This document shows positions 23,203 through 31,651 of a stretch of 35,909 bases of DNA, piece by piece. The notes under the pieces were generated by a model. It worked only from the letters and a program-made list of their open reading frames with translations, searched no databases and was not told the origin of the DNA. This stretch comes from Candidatus Kaiserbacteria bacterium RIFCSPHIGHO2_01_FULL_53_29 (GTDB lineage Bacteria; Patescibacteriota; Minisyncoccia; Phycocordibacterales; UBA2100), in NCBI GenBank assembly GCA_001781125.1, contig MFKT01000011.1, forward strand, positions 1 through 35,909, written 5' to 3'. The first letter of the stretch is position 1, and each line of letters opens with the position of its first letter. The position numbers and the translations under genes were made by a program.

Positions 23203-24411
23203 TTAAAAACTCGACGCAATGTTGTAGATAGGCAGAAGGACGGAGGCAAGCAGTATGGCAACCCCAAGCGCCAAAACGACGATCATCAGGGGCTCGATGA
23301 GGCTGACCATGGTGTCGACCGCGTTATTGACCTCCCGCCGGTAGAATCGCGCCATCGTTTCGAGGATCTTTCCCATGTTACCGGTTTCCTCACCGATCTT
23401 GACCATAGCAACGACGATCCCTGGGATCTCCCCGTGCTTGCGCAGGGCCTCGGAGAGCGGCATGCCGCCTTTAACATCATTTGCGGCGTCCGCGAGGACT
23501 TTTTCATACACGGCATCGCCGACGACCGAGCCTGTGATCTCAAGGCCCCGCAATACCTGGATGCCGCTCCCGAGCATTGTCGAGAGGTTGTCGGCGATAC
23601 GGGAGAGAAAGATCTTCTGATAGATATTGCCGATCGCGGGTGTCTCGAGGCGTGCGCGGGAGAGTACTTCCCGCCCGCGTGCAGTGCGGGAGAAGCGGTA
23701 GAGAAAGACGGCGCCTACCGAGAATAATATGCCGATAAGGAGGATGTAGCGCGTAAAGAATTGTGAGATGCCGATCACAATTTTGGTATAGAGCGGTACT
23801 CCCTGCCCGACTTCCGAGAGCATGTCTGCAAGATGCGGAATGACGAGGGTCATCATGAGTACCATGACTACGATGAAAGTAAGCATGATGAACGCCGGAT
23901 ACACGAGGGCGTTCCGTGCTTTTTGTGTGAGCTCGTAATTGCGGTCCAGATAATCGGCGAGGAATGCGAAAGTCTCATCGAGCTTGCCCGATTCTTCGCC
24001 GGCACGCACCATATTCACATAAAAAGCCGAAAACGCTTCAGGGTGACGCGCGAGAGCCGCCGAGATCGAGCTTCCGCTCTGGAGGTCGTTCCCAACCGCA
24101 GTGAGCTTTTCTCCGAGAGCTGGCGTACGTGCCTCGGCCGCAAGCAGGCGAAAGGCCCGCAAAGCCGAGACCTGAGCCTCAAAAAGTGTCGTGATCTGAC
24201 GTGAGAGCATCACGACGTCGGCGTTGGTGACGCGATCAAAGAAGGAAAAACGCTTGCCCAGTACCGAGGAGCTCTTTGAAGGATCGATCCCCGAGATCAC
24301 GAGCCCTCTCCGCTGGAGAGCGGCGATCGCGACATCCATGTTGACTGCATCGATCGTCCCCGTCCTCTCGTTCCCCTGGACATCAAGCGCGGTGTATTTG
24401 AATAGACTCAT
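23203..24411 (-). CDS. pilC: Type IV pilus inner-membrane platform protein
   Basis: 402 aa, usual length. Two GspF domains, each with a cytosolic helical part and membrane segments: residues about 65-190 with LSRQITTLFEAQVSALRAFRLLA and FAFLADYLDRNYEL, and about 265-400 with FLSRIADNLSTMLGSGIQ and EETGNMGKILETMARFYRREV. Membrane helices are near 170-195, 220-245 and 375-400. It couples PilB and PilT to the growing fibre. The start ATG abuts heptamer locus H9. Confidence 0.95.
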   Translation of the reverse strand: MSLFKYTALDVQGNERTGTIDAVNMDVAIAALQRRGLVISGIDPSKSSSVLGKRFSFFDRVTNADVVMLSRQITTLFEAQVSALRAFRLLAAEARTPALGEKLTAVGNDLQSGSSISAALARHPEAFSAFYVNMVRAGEESGKLDETFAFLADYLDRNYELTQKARNALVYPAFIMLTFIVVMVLMMTLVIPHLADMLSEVGQGVPLYTKIVIGISQFFTRYILLIGILFSVGAVFLYRFSRTARGREVLSRARLETPAIGNIYQKIFLSRIADNLSTMLGSGIQVLRGLEITGSVVGDAVYEKVLADAANDVKGGMPLSEALRKHGEIPGIVVAMVKIGEETGNMGKILETMARFYRREVNNAVDTMVSLIEPLMIVVLALGVAILLASVLLPIYNIASSF

Positions 24412-24508
24412 AGCCTGTAGCTCGTAGCCGGTAGCCGGTAGCTCATAGAGTTCATGTGTGATTTGTTTTTATTTTGCTACAGGCTACAAGCTGCTGGCTA
24501 CGGGCTGA
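24411..24508. repeat. Heptamer stem-loop at the pilT/pilC junction (locus H9)
   Basis: Arm 1: TAGCCTG, TAGCTCG, TAGCCGG (twice), TAGCTCA, TAGAGTT. Arm 2: TTGCTAC, AGGCTAC, AAGCTGC, TGGCTAC, GGGCTGA. It fills almost the whole gap between the pilT stop (24512) and the pilC ATG (24411). Confidence 0.88.
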
Positions 24509-24511
24509 TGA

Positions 24512-25576
24512 CTAGAGTAATTTCTGCAACACATTGGGATTCAATGAATATTCGTACGCGCTCTCGGGTGTGATCTCACCGCGAGCGACCAATTCCGCAA
24601 GCGCGCGATTCATGTCGATCATTCCCTCGTTCGAGCTCGTTTCGATCACCGTGTTGATCTCATGCGTACGCTTCTCGCGAATGAGGTTCGCGATCGCCTT
24701 GGTGTTTATCAAGAGCTCACAGGCGGGAATGAGGCCGCCGGAGATACGCGGTATGAGGCGCTGCGAGAAAATGCCCGCAAGCGAGGCCGCGAGCTGGAGA
24801 CGTATCTGATCTTGTTGGGCTCCGGGAAAAGTATCGATGATGCGGTCGATGGTCTGCGCGGCGTTGTTGGTATGCAGGGTTGAGAGGACAAGATGGCCCG
24901 TTTCGGCGGCAGTGACTGCCGCCGCCATCGTCTCCGGTCCGCGCATCTCGCCGACCAGGAGCACATCGACATCCTGGCGGAATGCCGAGACGAGCGCGGA
25001 GGCAAAATCTTTGGTATCGATACCCACTTCGCGCTGGTCGATGAGCGATTGTTTGGGCTCGAAGACATACTCGATCGGATCCTCGATCGTGATGATGTGC
25101 TCCATTCGCTCGGTGTTGATAAGCTCGATGAGCGACGCCAAGGTGGTCGTTTTTCCCTGCCCGACCGGGCCCACGACCAAAAAGAACCCCTGGGATTTTC
25201 GTGCAAAAGACGAGAGGATCTCGGGAAGATTGAGTTCTTTGATCGTCAGGATCTTTCTGGGAATAAGACGGAGTGCTATACCGATCGCTCCGCGTTGGAA
25301 AAAGGCATTGCCACGAAAACGCAGATTATCAGGGCTTTCATAGGCAAAATCAAATTCCTGGCTTTCAATAAAGCGTTTTTCCTGCTCGGGGGAGACGAGC
25401 GCTTTCAGAAATCCGCGCGTGTCTTCAGACGTAAGGACCGCCTCTTTCAACATCGGTGTCAGATTCCCTGAAACACGGATGGTGGGATGCGCGCCCGTCG
25501 AGAAATGCAGATCCGATCCACCCTCGTGCGCCAAGACATTGATATATTTTTTGAGAAGTGCCGGGTAATCATTCAT
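24512..25576 (-). CDS. pilT: Pilus retraction ATPase
   Basis: 354 aa from the ATG at 25576 (MNDYPALLKKYINVLAHEGG). N-terminal PAS-like domain with SDLHFSTGAHPTIRVSG; Walker A GPVGQGKT at residues 136-143; Asp box IEDPIEYVFE; Walker B LLVGEMRGPETM; His box TGHLVLSTLHTN. The AIANLIREKRTHEI stretch near the C-terminus matches the PilT AIRNLIRE motif, which separates it from PilB. The longer open frame upstream overlaps the receiver gene and is not used. It powers pilus retraction. Confidence 0.95.
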   Translation of the reverse strand: MNDYPALLKKYINVLAHEGGSDLHFSTGAHPTIRVSGNLTPMLKEAVLTSEDTRGFLKALVSPEQEKRFIESQEFDFAYESPDNLRFRGNAFFQRGAIGIALRLIPRKILTIKELNLPEILSSFARKSQGFFLVVGPVGQGKTTTLASLIELINTERMEHIITIEDPIEYVFEPKQSLIDQREVGIDTKDFASALVSAFRQDVDVLLVGEMRGPETMAAAVTAAETGHLVLSTLHTNNAAQTIDRIIDTFPGAQQDQIRLQLAASLAGIFSQRLIPRISGGLIPACELLINTKAIANLIREKRTHEINTVIETSSNEGMIDMNRALAELVARGEITPESAYEYSLNPNVLQKLL

Positions 25577-25601
25577 GGTGAATAGTGAAATGATAACAGC
25601 G

Positions 25602-26009
25602 CTATGCGCGGAGCTTAGCAAGCTCAACGCCGACCGTGTTGACAACCTCCGACGGGATCATGCTCGCCTTCACGATGTAAAGAGTAGCCCCGAGCTCTGC
25701 CGCTTTGTTTTTCTCCACGTTATCACTTTGATTCGTGAGCGCGATTTTGAGAGCAACCTGCCCGAGATGCTCATCGGAAAGCATCTTGAGGAATGTGAAC
25801 CCGTCCAATTCTGGCATCGTGAGATCGAAGAGGATCACATCGGGCTTGAATCCACCGCGCAGGATCCTCAGAGCTTCATTCCCCGAAGAACACGCCTCGA
25901 CAACATAGCCGGCACCGGAGAACTTCATGCCATACATATCCAAAAGGAACTTATCGTCGTCCACAAGAAGAATGCTCCCCTTCGTTGCTGTTGTGGTTGT
26001 ATCGATCAT
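25602..26009 (-). CDS. CheY-like response regulator receiver
   Basis: 135 aa, a single receiver domain. The acidic pocket is DDD at 17-19, the phosphoacceptor Asp62 is in ILFDLTMPELDG, Thr92 is in ALTNQSD and Lys114 in YIVKAS, so all key residues are present. There is no output domain. Its ATG overlaps the pilB TGA by 4 nt (ATGA) and pilT follows 25 nt later, so it is made together with both motors. It probably modulates extension or retraction, as PilG/PilH do in other bacteria. No histidine kinase is in the window. Confidence 0.92.
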   Translation of the reverse strand: MIDTTTTATKGSILLVDDDKFLLDMYGMKFSGAGYVVEACSSGNEALRILRGGFKPDVILFDLTMPELDGFTFLKMLSDEHLGQVALKIALTNQSDNVEKNKAAELGATLYIVKASMIPSEVVNTVGVELAKLRA

Positions 26010-27727
26010 ATTTCTGTGCTCTCTTTGGGCGCGCTATCCGCAGGGGCATTCACCGGCACCTCCGGGCTCTCGTCACCCGCGAGCAAGAGCGTCGAGAGGG
26101 TGTTCACTTCAGAGAATGGAGTGCGCTTGTCGAACGCTTTCATCATAGCATCCTCCTGCATGGTGAGCATGCCTTGCGCACGCGCGGCTGCCCAGATCTT
26201 GGAATCTACGGGGTTACCGAGAACGATCTTTTCGATCTCGGAGGACATTTCGAGGACTTCAAATACCGCCATACGGCCACGAAGTCCTGTGGGACACGTA
26301 GGCGTGCGCACCGGCTCATAGGCAACCTCGGGTATTTTGAAACGGTATTGCTCCGGAAGTGACGACATCTGGGCTTCGATATTTTTCCGGTCCGAGGCGC
26401 CGATCGTAAACTCTTTTGTACCGTCCGGGCAAAAGGTCCGCACAAGTCGTTGCGCGATCGAAAGGATCAAAACCGGCGGGATGAGATACGGCTCAACCCC
26501 CATGTCTATCAAGCGCGGAATGGTTCCCACGGCGTCATTCGTGTGAATGGTGGAGAGCACGAGGTGCCCCGTGAGCGCAGCCTGGATCGCGAGTTTGGCC
26601 GTTTCCCCATCGCGGATCTCGCCCACCATGATGACGTCCGGATCTTGGCGCAAAGTGGTACGCAAGCCATTGGCGAAGGTGTAGCCGATCTCGGGACGTA
26701 CCTGTGATTGGATGACGCCGTCGACATAGTATTCTATTGGGTCTTCAAGCGAGAGCACGTTTTTTTTCTCGCGGTCGAGTTCTGTAAGCATAGAGTAAAG
26801 CGTCGTCGATTTCCCGCTGCCGGTGGGACCGGATATCAAGATGAGCCCGTGGGGAGCAGAAACCGCTTTGCGCATCAGTTTGAGATTGCGTGGCGTCAGC
26901 CCGATAGCATCGAGTGGAATGAATCCTTGTTCCCGGTCGAGAATACGGATCACTACCTTTTCTCCGTTGTATGAGGGGAAGGTCGATACGCGGAAGTCGA
27001 TCTGACGATTATCAATGGACGCGGAAAAGCGACCGTCTTGCGGTTTCCTCATTTCGTCGAGGCGGATACTCGCCAGCACTTTCACGCGCGCAACGAGCGC
27101 GCGATGTGTGTTTAGAGGCAAAATGACGCTTGTATGTAAATCGCCGTCGACGCGGTAGCGCACGCGCACACCCGAGGGCTGTGGCTCGATGTGCACATCG
27201 GAGGCTTTACCGTCGACCGCGTAACGCAGGATGGTGGAAACGATCTTGATCGTGGGCGCATCCTCCCGGATCTTCGCCATTCCCTCCCCCGCCCCTTTGC
27301 CGATGGTAGGGTCCTCAAGATCCAGTGGAGCTTGCTCGTTCTCGCGCACCTTTCCCTTGTCTTTCGCGGTTTCGGTCTGGAGGTCGGTGACCGCACGTTC
27401 GACTTCCCCACCGAGCCCCCGATACATCTCCAGCACTCGATCGAAATCCTCCTGCGTGATCCGGAATATCTTGAACGGCATGCCGGAAGTACGCGCGATG
27501 AAATTCAGGGCATCGATCCCCCCGATATCATCGGGATCGAGCATACCGACCTCAAGAACACCCTCACTGATGCCGAGAGGCACCAGGTGATAGTGCATCG
27601 CTGATTCCTCCGGAATATAGCGCAGCACCTCGTAGGCGATCCTGGTGTCACCCACCACGCGCACGGGGACATCGCTAACCGGAGAACTCGCTCGTGCGGC
27701 AGCTGTTATGGTTCCCTCTGCCGGCAT
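26006..27727 (-). CDS. pilB: Pilus extension ATPase
   Basis: 573 aa. N-terminal T2SSE/MshEN-like domain (residues about 25-110), linker, then the motor. Key motifs: KASDVHIEPQPSGVRVRYRVDG, arginine fingers in this region, Walker A GPTGSGKST at 300-308, Asp box LEDPIEYYVDG, Walker B IMVGEIRDGETA, His box TGHLVLSTIHTND. In standard PilB a four-cysteine zinc site follows; here only FCPDG and PTCPTG remain, two cysteines. It polymerises pilin at the membrane together with PilC. The upstream 121-bp gap has GC-rich short repeats and no gene. Confidence 0.95.
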   Translation of the reverse strand: MPAEGTITAAARASSPVSDVPVRVVGDTRIAYEVLRYIPEESAMHYHLVPLGISEGVLEVGMLDPDDIGGIDALNFIARTSGMPFKIFRITQEDFDRVLEMYRGLGGEVERAVTDLQTETAKDKGKVRENEQAPLDLEDPTIGKGAGEGMAKIREDAPTIKIVSTILRYAVDGKASDVHIEPQPSGVRVRYRVDGDLHTSVILPLNTHRALVARVKVLASIRLDEMRKPQDGRFSASIDNRQIDFRVSTFPSYNGEKVVIRILDREQGFIPLDAIGLTPRNLKLMRKAVSAPHGLILISGPTGSGKSTTLYSMLTELDREKKNVLSLEDPIEYYVDGVIQSQVRPEIGYTFANGLRTTLRQDPDVIMVGEIRDGETAKLAIQAALTGHLVLSTIHTNDAVGTIPRLIDMGVEPYLIPPVLILSIAQRLVRTFCPDGTKEFTIGASDRKNIEAQMSSLPEQYRFKIPEVAYEPVRTPTCPTGLRGRMAVFEVLEMSSEIEKIVLGNPVDSKIWAAARAQGMLTMQEDAMMKAFDKRTPFSEVNTLSTLLLAGDESPEVPVNAPADSAPKESTEI

Positions 27728-27848
27728 ACCCTGTACTAGAACTCAGCGCGCGCAGCGCTTGGAACAAAAATGGAGTGAGGTATGCGCGCGTCACGCAACG
27801 AAGCGAGCGGGGCGTATGTGAGAGTTTCAGTACGGGGCATAACAATAG

Positions 27849-28205
27849 TTAGTCGCGCGGGGTAAAGATCTGAGCGCTTTTGGTCGTGTTGTCGGAGGCC
27901 GAGGCTCCTGCTTGGAGCGGTGCGAATGGGTTGACGCGGCCAACTGGCTCCGGCACGATCTCCGTCGAGAAATCTTTGAGCGCCATGAATGACGGGTCAT
28001 TGAAGATCGTCCCGTCGAGTTTGACCGCACGGAGCGTGAGCAGAGTCGCGACGAGATCTTGGCCAGCCAGATTTGTAGCGCCTGTAGCGGGTGTCGTGAT
28101 GAGATCGGGAGACGCAGGCGGGGCCGACAATCCGTACCACACGCCAGATGCAACGATGATGGCAACGACGATGGCAATGAGTTTATGTTGAGAGAGAAAT
28201 GTCAT
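27849..28205 (-). CDS. PilP-like pilus assembly protein
   Basis: 118 aa. One N-terminal membrane helix at about 8-27 (LIAIVVAIIVASGVWYGL) and a short extracytoplasmic part. The segment LKDFSTEIVPEPVGRVNPFAPL resembles the conserved NPF region of PilP and of small CPR proteins that follow pilO. The position after pilM-N-O supports this. No lipobox cysteine is present. The call rests on context and a single motif. Confidence 0.6.
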   Translation of the reverse strand: MTFLSQHKLIAIVVAIIVASGVWYGLSAPPASPDLITTPATGATNLAGQDLVATLLTLRAVKLDGTIFNDPSFMALKDFSTEIVPEPVGRVNPFAPLQAGASASDNTTKSAQIFTPRD

Positions 28206-28309
28206 ACCCGGCTAGTACAATTTCGAATAATTCCCGCCGCAGGTTTAATGACGAATACTTGAAATATCTCGATGTTAATTTTTCTTTTCATACGCTGGTG
28301 AATATTCAT
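28202..28309 (-). CDS. Possible 35-aa leader ORF before the pilP-like gene
   Basis: ATG at 28309 and TGA overlapping the pilP-like ATG (ATGA). The peptide is basic and mixed (begins MNIHQRMKRK) with no recognisable domain. Most of it lies in the loop of a long inverted repeat (28208-28337). It could couple translation to pilP-like, or be a chance ORF. Confidence 0.3.
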   Translation of the reverse strand: MNIHQRMKRKINIEIFQVFVIKPAAGIIRNCTSRV

Positions 28310-28337
28310 ACAAGGCGATTCGAAATTGTCCTGCCGG
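28208..28337. repeat. Long inverted repeat between pilO and the pilP-like gene
   Basis: CCGGC...ACAATTTCGAAT is mirrored by ATTCGAAATTGT...GCCGG, 17 paired bases closing a loop of about 89 nt. The stem ends 2 nt before the pilP-like ATG. Confidence 0.7.
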
Positions 28338-28342
28338 GCATA

Positions 28343-28939
28343 TTATTTCAACCAATACGTCCGAAGGGTAATGTTGTAGGTATAGACCGGTTCGGATGTG
28401 CCTGCGGGCGTACGTGTGTCGGAGGTAGCCGATGTATCGGAAGTTACTGAAAGGGATACAAGATCCACGATACGCAGACTTGATTCGAGATCGGTGAGGA
28501 ACTGCACAAAATTGGCATACGTGGCACGTGTACCGAATGTAAGAGTGAGCGAGTCGTATTTTTGATTGGAAGTTCCGATCACGCCGATAGCTGTTTGATT
28601 CTTCGGGGTCTTACTTTCCGAGCTTGAGACATCCACATTCTGGAGTGAGAGTCCATAACGCCCCGCAAGATTATCGAGATCCAGAATGAGGCGGACGTTG
28701 TCGACATGGTCGGGCAGGAGTTTGTGGAGGTGATCGATGTCGGTGGGGTTAAAGGCGTTGTAGCGCGAGAGAAGGACTTGCTTCAACTTTTGCAACTCTG
28801 CCGCTTTATCAAGGGCCGCGTTGTATTGGGCGATCTGGACCTGCGTTGCCTGCACTGTGTCATAGGCAGATTTCGTATAGAAGAAAAATATCCCTCCGGC
28901 AAGAACAACCCCTACGATCGCAACAGTGAGGCGCATCAT
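28343..28939 (-). CDS. pilO: Type IV pilus assembly protein PilO-like
   Basis: 198 aa from the first of two ATGs at 28939. One membrane helix at residues about 4-22 (LTVAIVGVVLAGGIFFFY), a coiled-coil part (QATQVQIAQYNAALDKAAELQKLK), and a ferredoxin-like C-terminal domain (YDSLTLTFGTRATYANFVQFLTDLE, SSLRIVDLVSLSV). This is the PilO layout. It starts one base after the pilN stop. PilN and PilO form the alignment complex of the pilus. Confidence 0.8.
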   Translation of the reverse strand: MMRLTVAIVGVVLAGGIFFFYTKSAYDTVQATQVQIAQYNAALDKAAELQKLKQVLLSRYNAFNPTDIDHLHKLLPDHVDNVRLILDLDNLAGRYGLSLQNVDVSSSESKTPKNQTAIGVIGTSNQKYDSLTLTFGTRATYANFVQFLTDLESSLRIVDLVSLSVTSDTSATSDTRTPAGTSEPVYTYNITLRTYWLK

Positions 28940-28940
28940 A

Positions 28941-29690
28941 TTATGGTGTAGTCGCGGGTGTATTCGCGCCGGATTGTTGTGGCACAGGTGCCGGCCGGGC
29001 ACCCTGCTGCTGCTGCTGCTGAAGAGTGCCGAAAGGCGAGTCTGCGGCCGATTGCGTCGTATTCCCCTGTGGCGCAGGATTTTGAGTGCCTGTACCAAGC
29101 GTTCCTCCGACGAGTGCCACGTATCTGATGGCAGCAGGATTCACGACTGCAGAGAGGTCAAAATGCACGCCGTCCTGTTGCCGCGCAATGTTGGAAAAAA
29201 TGGGACTCGTGATAACGCCATTCTTGCTAAAAAGATCTGCCTGAAGCGCGATCGAATTCACGCTCTGTGCGACGCCGACCATCTTGAGCGCGATATGCTG
29301 CGTGTCCGGTGCCGTGAAATCCAGGGTCTGGAAGGAAACGGTCTGGAGTGTTGCTTGTTCGAGCGCCGAGAAAAAGACCGAAGGCGCAAGATGGACGCCG
29401 AGGATGGCGTCTGCCGCGTGCATCCGATCGTCGAGACGCGTGAGCTGCTGTATCAAAGACGGCTCGAAGGCAGATCTCGCGCGCTCGAGCTGGACCAATT
29501 TGGATGCGCTCTCTGTCGCAAGAAATTGCTGATAGAGGAATACACCCACCGCAAGTGCGGCTGAAGCGACAAGGAGTACGATCCCGCACAGGAGCAGGAG
29601 ATCGTTGAGTCCTCCGCCGCTTCTGCGTGCAGAAGGGGTTACCGCCGTATCATGCGGTATGAATGTTGATGGTATGCCTGATTCCGCCAT
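28941..29690 (-). CDS. pilN: Type IV pilus assembly protein PilN-like
   Basis: 249 aa. The N-terminal cytosolic tail (residues 1-28) would bind PilM; here it contains IPSTFIPHD rather than the classic INLLP. Then a membrane helix at about 30-52 (LLLLCGIVLLVASAALAVGVF), a coiled-coil stretch and a periplasmic-type domain. The C-terminus (about 205-249) is low-complexity, rich in Gln, Pro and Thr, including six Gln encoded by six CAG triplets. Position between pilM and pilO supports the call. Confidence 0.75.
   Translation of the reverse strand: MAESGIPSTFIPHDTAVTPSARRSGGGLNDLLLLCGIVLLVASAALAVGVFLYQQFLATESASKLVQLERARSAFEPSLIQQLTRLDDRMHAADAILGVHLAPSVFFSALEQATLQTVSFQTLDFTAPDTQHIALKMVGVAQSVNSIALQADLFSKNGVITSPIFSNIARQQDGVHFDLSAVVNPAAIRYVALVGGTLGTGTQNPAPQGNTTQSAADSPFGTLQQQQQQGARPAPVPQQSGANTPATTP
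29003..29021. repeat. CTG/CAG triplet repeat in pilN
   Basis: Six consecutive CTG triplets on the plus strand, encoding six Gln in the disordered C-terminal tail of PilN. Changes in copy number would keep the frame. Confidence 0.8.
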
Positions 29691-29708
29691 ACAATTTACT
29701 CATTGTTG

Positions 29709-30860
29709 TCAACCATTTTTGAGCTTGCGCAAAGCGACTCCCACCGCAACCGCAAACCCCGGACCGATTCCCTGCAGTACCTCCTCAAGAAATGCAGGCG
29801 CTTCGGTGTGCGAAAAAGGATTCGCTATCTCGACGTCCACCGACAAACTCTCCCGCGCCGCTTCCTGTATACCCGGAAGTGAAGCCCCGCCACCGGCGAG
29901 GACCACACGCGACACATTCTTATTGTATCGCTGCCCGTAGCTTAATAGTACCCGATTCACTTCGGAAAACACACGCGCGAGTGTTGATAACAGTGCCGTC
30001 TTTATCTTGTCGTTCTCATCGGGACTATAGGCATTGGAATTCACAAGCCCGCGCTCGCGCTTCACGCGCTCGGCCTTCTCGAATTCCCAGCCCAGCGAGC
30101 GTGCGAGATTCTCTGTCATGTGTTGTCCTCCCGCCGAGAGGAGATGCGAGAGCCGCACTACTCCGCGTTCGACGACATAGATCTTGGTCGTCGCGGCACC
30201 AAGGTCGACTACGAGGATGGGGGCTAGCCCATGGCCTACCGAGGAGCGCACCGCGCTGAAGATCTCGATCTCGTAGAAATTGATCTTGAGACTCGCATTG
30301 GTAGCGATCGTCTGATAACTCTGGAGAATATTATTGTGGATCGCCACGAGAAGTACTTCCTGCCCCTTCATCTGCAGGGGCGTCTGTTTTTCGACGCGGT
30401 CAAAGGCGCTTTGCTCGCCCTCATCATGCGGGATCACAAACCAATCGAGTGTCACCTCGCTCACGGGTATCGGAATATACTTTCGCGCTTCGATGGGGAT
30501 CATGCGCTTGAGTTGTTCCGGGTCCACGTTGGGCACATCCAATACCGACACAAGACTTGAGGAAAAAGGAATGGAGAGTCCGCCCGAGCGCGCAGTGACG
30601 TTGGCCTCACGCATGACGTCCACCAAGGCCTCTGCGATTTTCTCAGGCGTGAGCTTGACTGCTTTGCCTATTGCCTGCTGCCCGTAGGGCCCGAGCGCTA
30701 TCTCGCCATATGTTTCGAGTATTGCCGCACCTTTGGATGTCCGCAGCTGCACGATCTTCGCGCTCGCCGCCCCGATGTCAATACCAAGAATGCTCCCGTC
30801 CGCGCTTTTTCCGAGCGAAGACGTGATGTGCTTAAAAAACCGTCCGAGAGAGAACGTCAT
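29709..30860 (-). CDS. pilM: Type IV pilus assembly protein PilM
   Basis: 383 aa, usual length. Actin-like ATPase on the cytosolic face that binds PilN. The phosphate-1 motif is LGIDIGAASAKIVQL (residues about 25-39); LSIPFSSSLVSVLDVP and MIPIEARKYIPIPVSEV are characteristic of PilM; phosphate-2 is VVDLGAATTKIYVV; the adenosine motif is VVLAGGGASLPGI. It is the first gene of the pilus operon and has an extended -10 promoter 6 nt before the ATG. Confidence 0.94.
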   Translation of the reverse strand: MTFSLGRFFKHITSSLGKSADGSILGIDIGAASAKIVQLRTSKGAAILETYGEIALGPYGQQAIGKAVKLTPEKIAEALVDVMREANVTARSGGLSIPFSSSLVSVLDVPNVDPEQLKRMIPIEARKYIPIPVSEVTLDWFVIPHDEGEQSAFDRVEKQTPLQMKGQEVLLVAIHNNILQSYQTIATNASLKINFYEIEIFSAVRSSVGHGLAPILVVDLGAATTKIYVVERGVVRLSHLLSAGGQHMTENLARSLGWEFEKAERVKRERGLVNSNAYSPDENDKIKTALLSTLARVFSEVNRVLLSYGQRYNKNVSRVVLAGGGASLPGIQEAARESLSVDVEIANPFSHTEAPAFLEEVLQGIGPGFAVAVGVALRKLKNG

Positions 30861-30866
30861 TTAAAA

Positions 30867-30875
30867 ATTATATCA
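30867..30875 (-). promoter_or_regulatory. Extended -10 promoter of the pilus operon
   Basis: TGA-TATAAT on the minus strand, ending 6 nt before the pilM ATG. No -35 box is clear. It would start a leaderless pil mRNA. Confidence 0.7.
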
Positions 30876-30938
30876 CGCCAGAAATGAACTACCGCGCAGC
30901 CGAGCTGTCGCGGTATGAATTGGAGAGTTAGTCGTCTA

Positions 30939-30963
30939 AAATTGGACATCCGATGTCCAATTT
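30939..30963. repeat. Left palindrome of the RAYT element
   Basis: AAATTGGACAT-CCG-ATGTCCAATTT, 11-bp arms, 14 nt before the RAYT start codon. It shares the core TTGGACATCCGATGTCCAA with the right palindrome. Confidence 0.9.
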
Positions 30964-30977
30964 GGTATCCTATTCAC

Positions 30978-31625
30978 ATGGAACTGTACCATCTCCTCAA
31001 TCGCGGAGTAGACAAAAGAAAGATTGTTGTCGATGATCATGATCGCGTGCGATTTATCCACGACCTGTTCGCCTTTAACGATGCAACGCTATCCCTTAAT
31101 TTCGAACAACCCGAACGACAGCTGGAACAGCGTCACATTCACAAGCGCCTCGTTGATATCCACGCCTTCTGTCTGATGGGCAATCATTATCATCTGCTTG
31201 TCTCCGAAGTGATGGAGGGTGGTATATCGCGTTTTATGCAAAAACTGAACATGGGCTACTCGAAATACTTCAACGAACGCCACAAGCGAATAGGGACTCT
31301 GTGGCAGGGAAAATACAAAAAGATCCAGATTATGCGGGACGCGCACTTTCTATATATTCCCTATTACATCCATCTCAATCCGCTCGATTTTACGATGCCG
31401 GAGTGGCGAGATGGAAAAGTTAAAAATGCTTTGCGCGCGCTGAAAGCTTTGCGGGCGTACCGATGGAGCAGCCACCTTGACTACATGGGTGAGAAGAACT
31501 TCCCATCAGTAACGCGACGAGATTTTCTATCGGATATGTTCCAAACACGCGGCGCGTATGAAAGAGAAATCGTGAATATAATAGGTGCTCCGTCGCTTGC
31601 AGGCCCAAGCGATTCACTAGAGTAA
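30978..31625 (+). CDS. REP-associated tyrosine transposase (Y1_Tnp/IS200-like)
   Basis: 215 aa from the ATG at 30978 (MELYHLLNRGVDKRK). The HUH motif is MGNHYHLLV; the catalytic Tyr is probably in MGYSKYFNERHKRIGTLWQGKYK, a hallmark segment of RAYT proteins. LNPLDFTMPEWRDG and AYRWSSHLDYMG follow as in the family. These enzymes cut and rejoin single-stranded DNA at hairpins and spread or maintain REP-like palindromes. The frame is intact. Palindromes stand on both sides, and the stop codon lies in the right one. Confidence 0.92.
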   Translation: MELYHLLNRGVDKRKIVVDDHDRVRFIHDLFAFNDATLSLNFEQPERQLEQRHIHKRLVDIHAFCLMGNHYHLLVSEVMEGGISRFMQKLNMGYSKYFNERHKRIGTLWQGKYKKIQIMRDAHFLYIPYYIHLNPLDFTMPEWRDGKVKNALRALKALRAYRWSSHLDYMGEKNFPSVTRRDFLSDMFQTRGAYEREIVNIIGAPSLAGPSDSLE

Positions 31626-31651
31626 GTTGGACATCCGATGTCCAACTTACT
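31621..31651. repeat. Right palindrome of the RAYT element, carrying two stop codons
   Basis: AGTAAGTTGGACAT-CCG-ATGTCCAACTTACT, 14-bp arms. TAA at 31623-31625 ends the transposase on the plus strand, and the mirror TAA (31649-31647) ends the pterin dehydratase gene on the minus strand. It may also act as a two-way terminator. Confidence 0.92.

Larger units (their letters stand above)
30939..31651 (+). mobile_element. RAYT/IS200-like element with flanking palindromes
   Basis: A single-gene element: left palindrome, Y1 transposase gene, right palindrome. Both palindromes share a 19-bp identical core with a CCG loop. This is the layout expected for single-strand transposases that recognise hairpins. 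No target-site duplication is expected for this class, and the exact ends cannot be set. Confidence 0.75.

Noticed and set aside
27728..27848. Possible inverted repeat with GTATGCGCGC and GGGGCGTATG
   Set aside because: The parts are in direct, not inverse, orientation and do not pair; no gene or clear site found in this gap.
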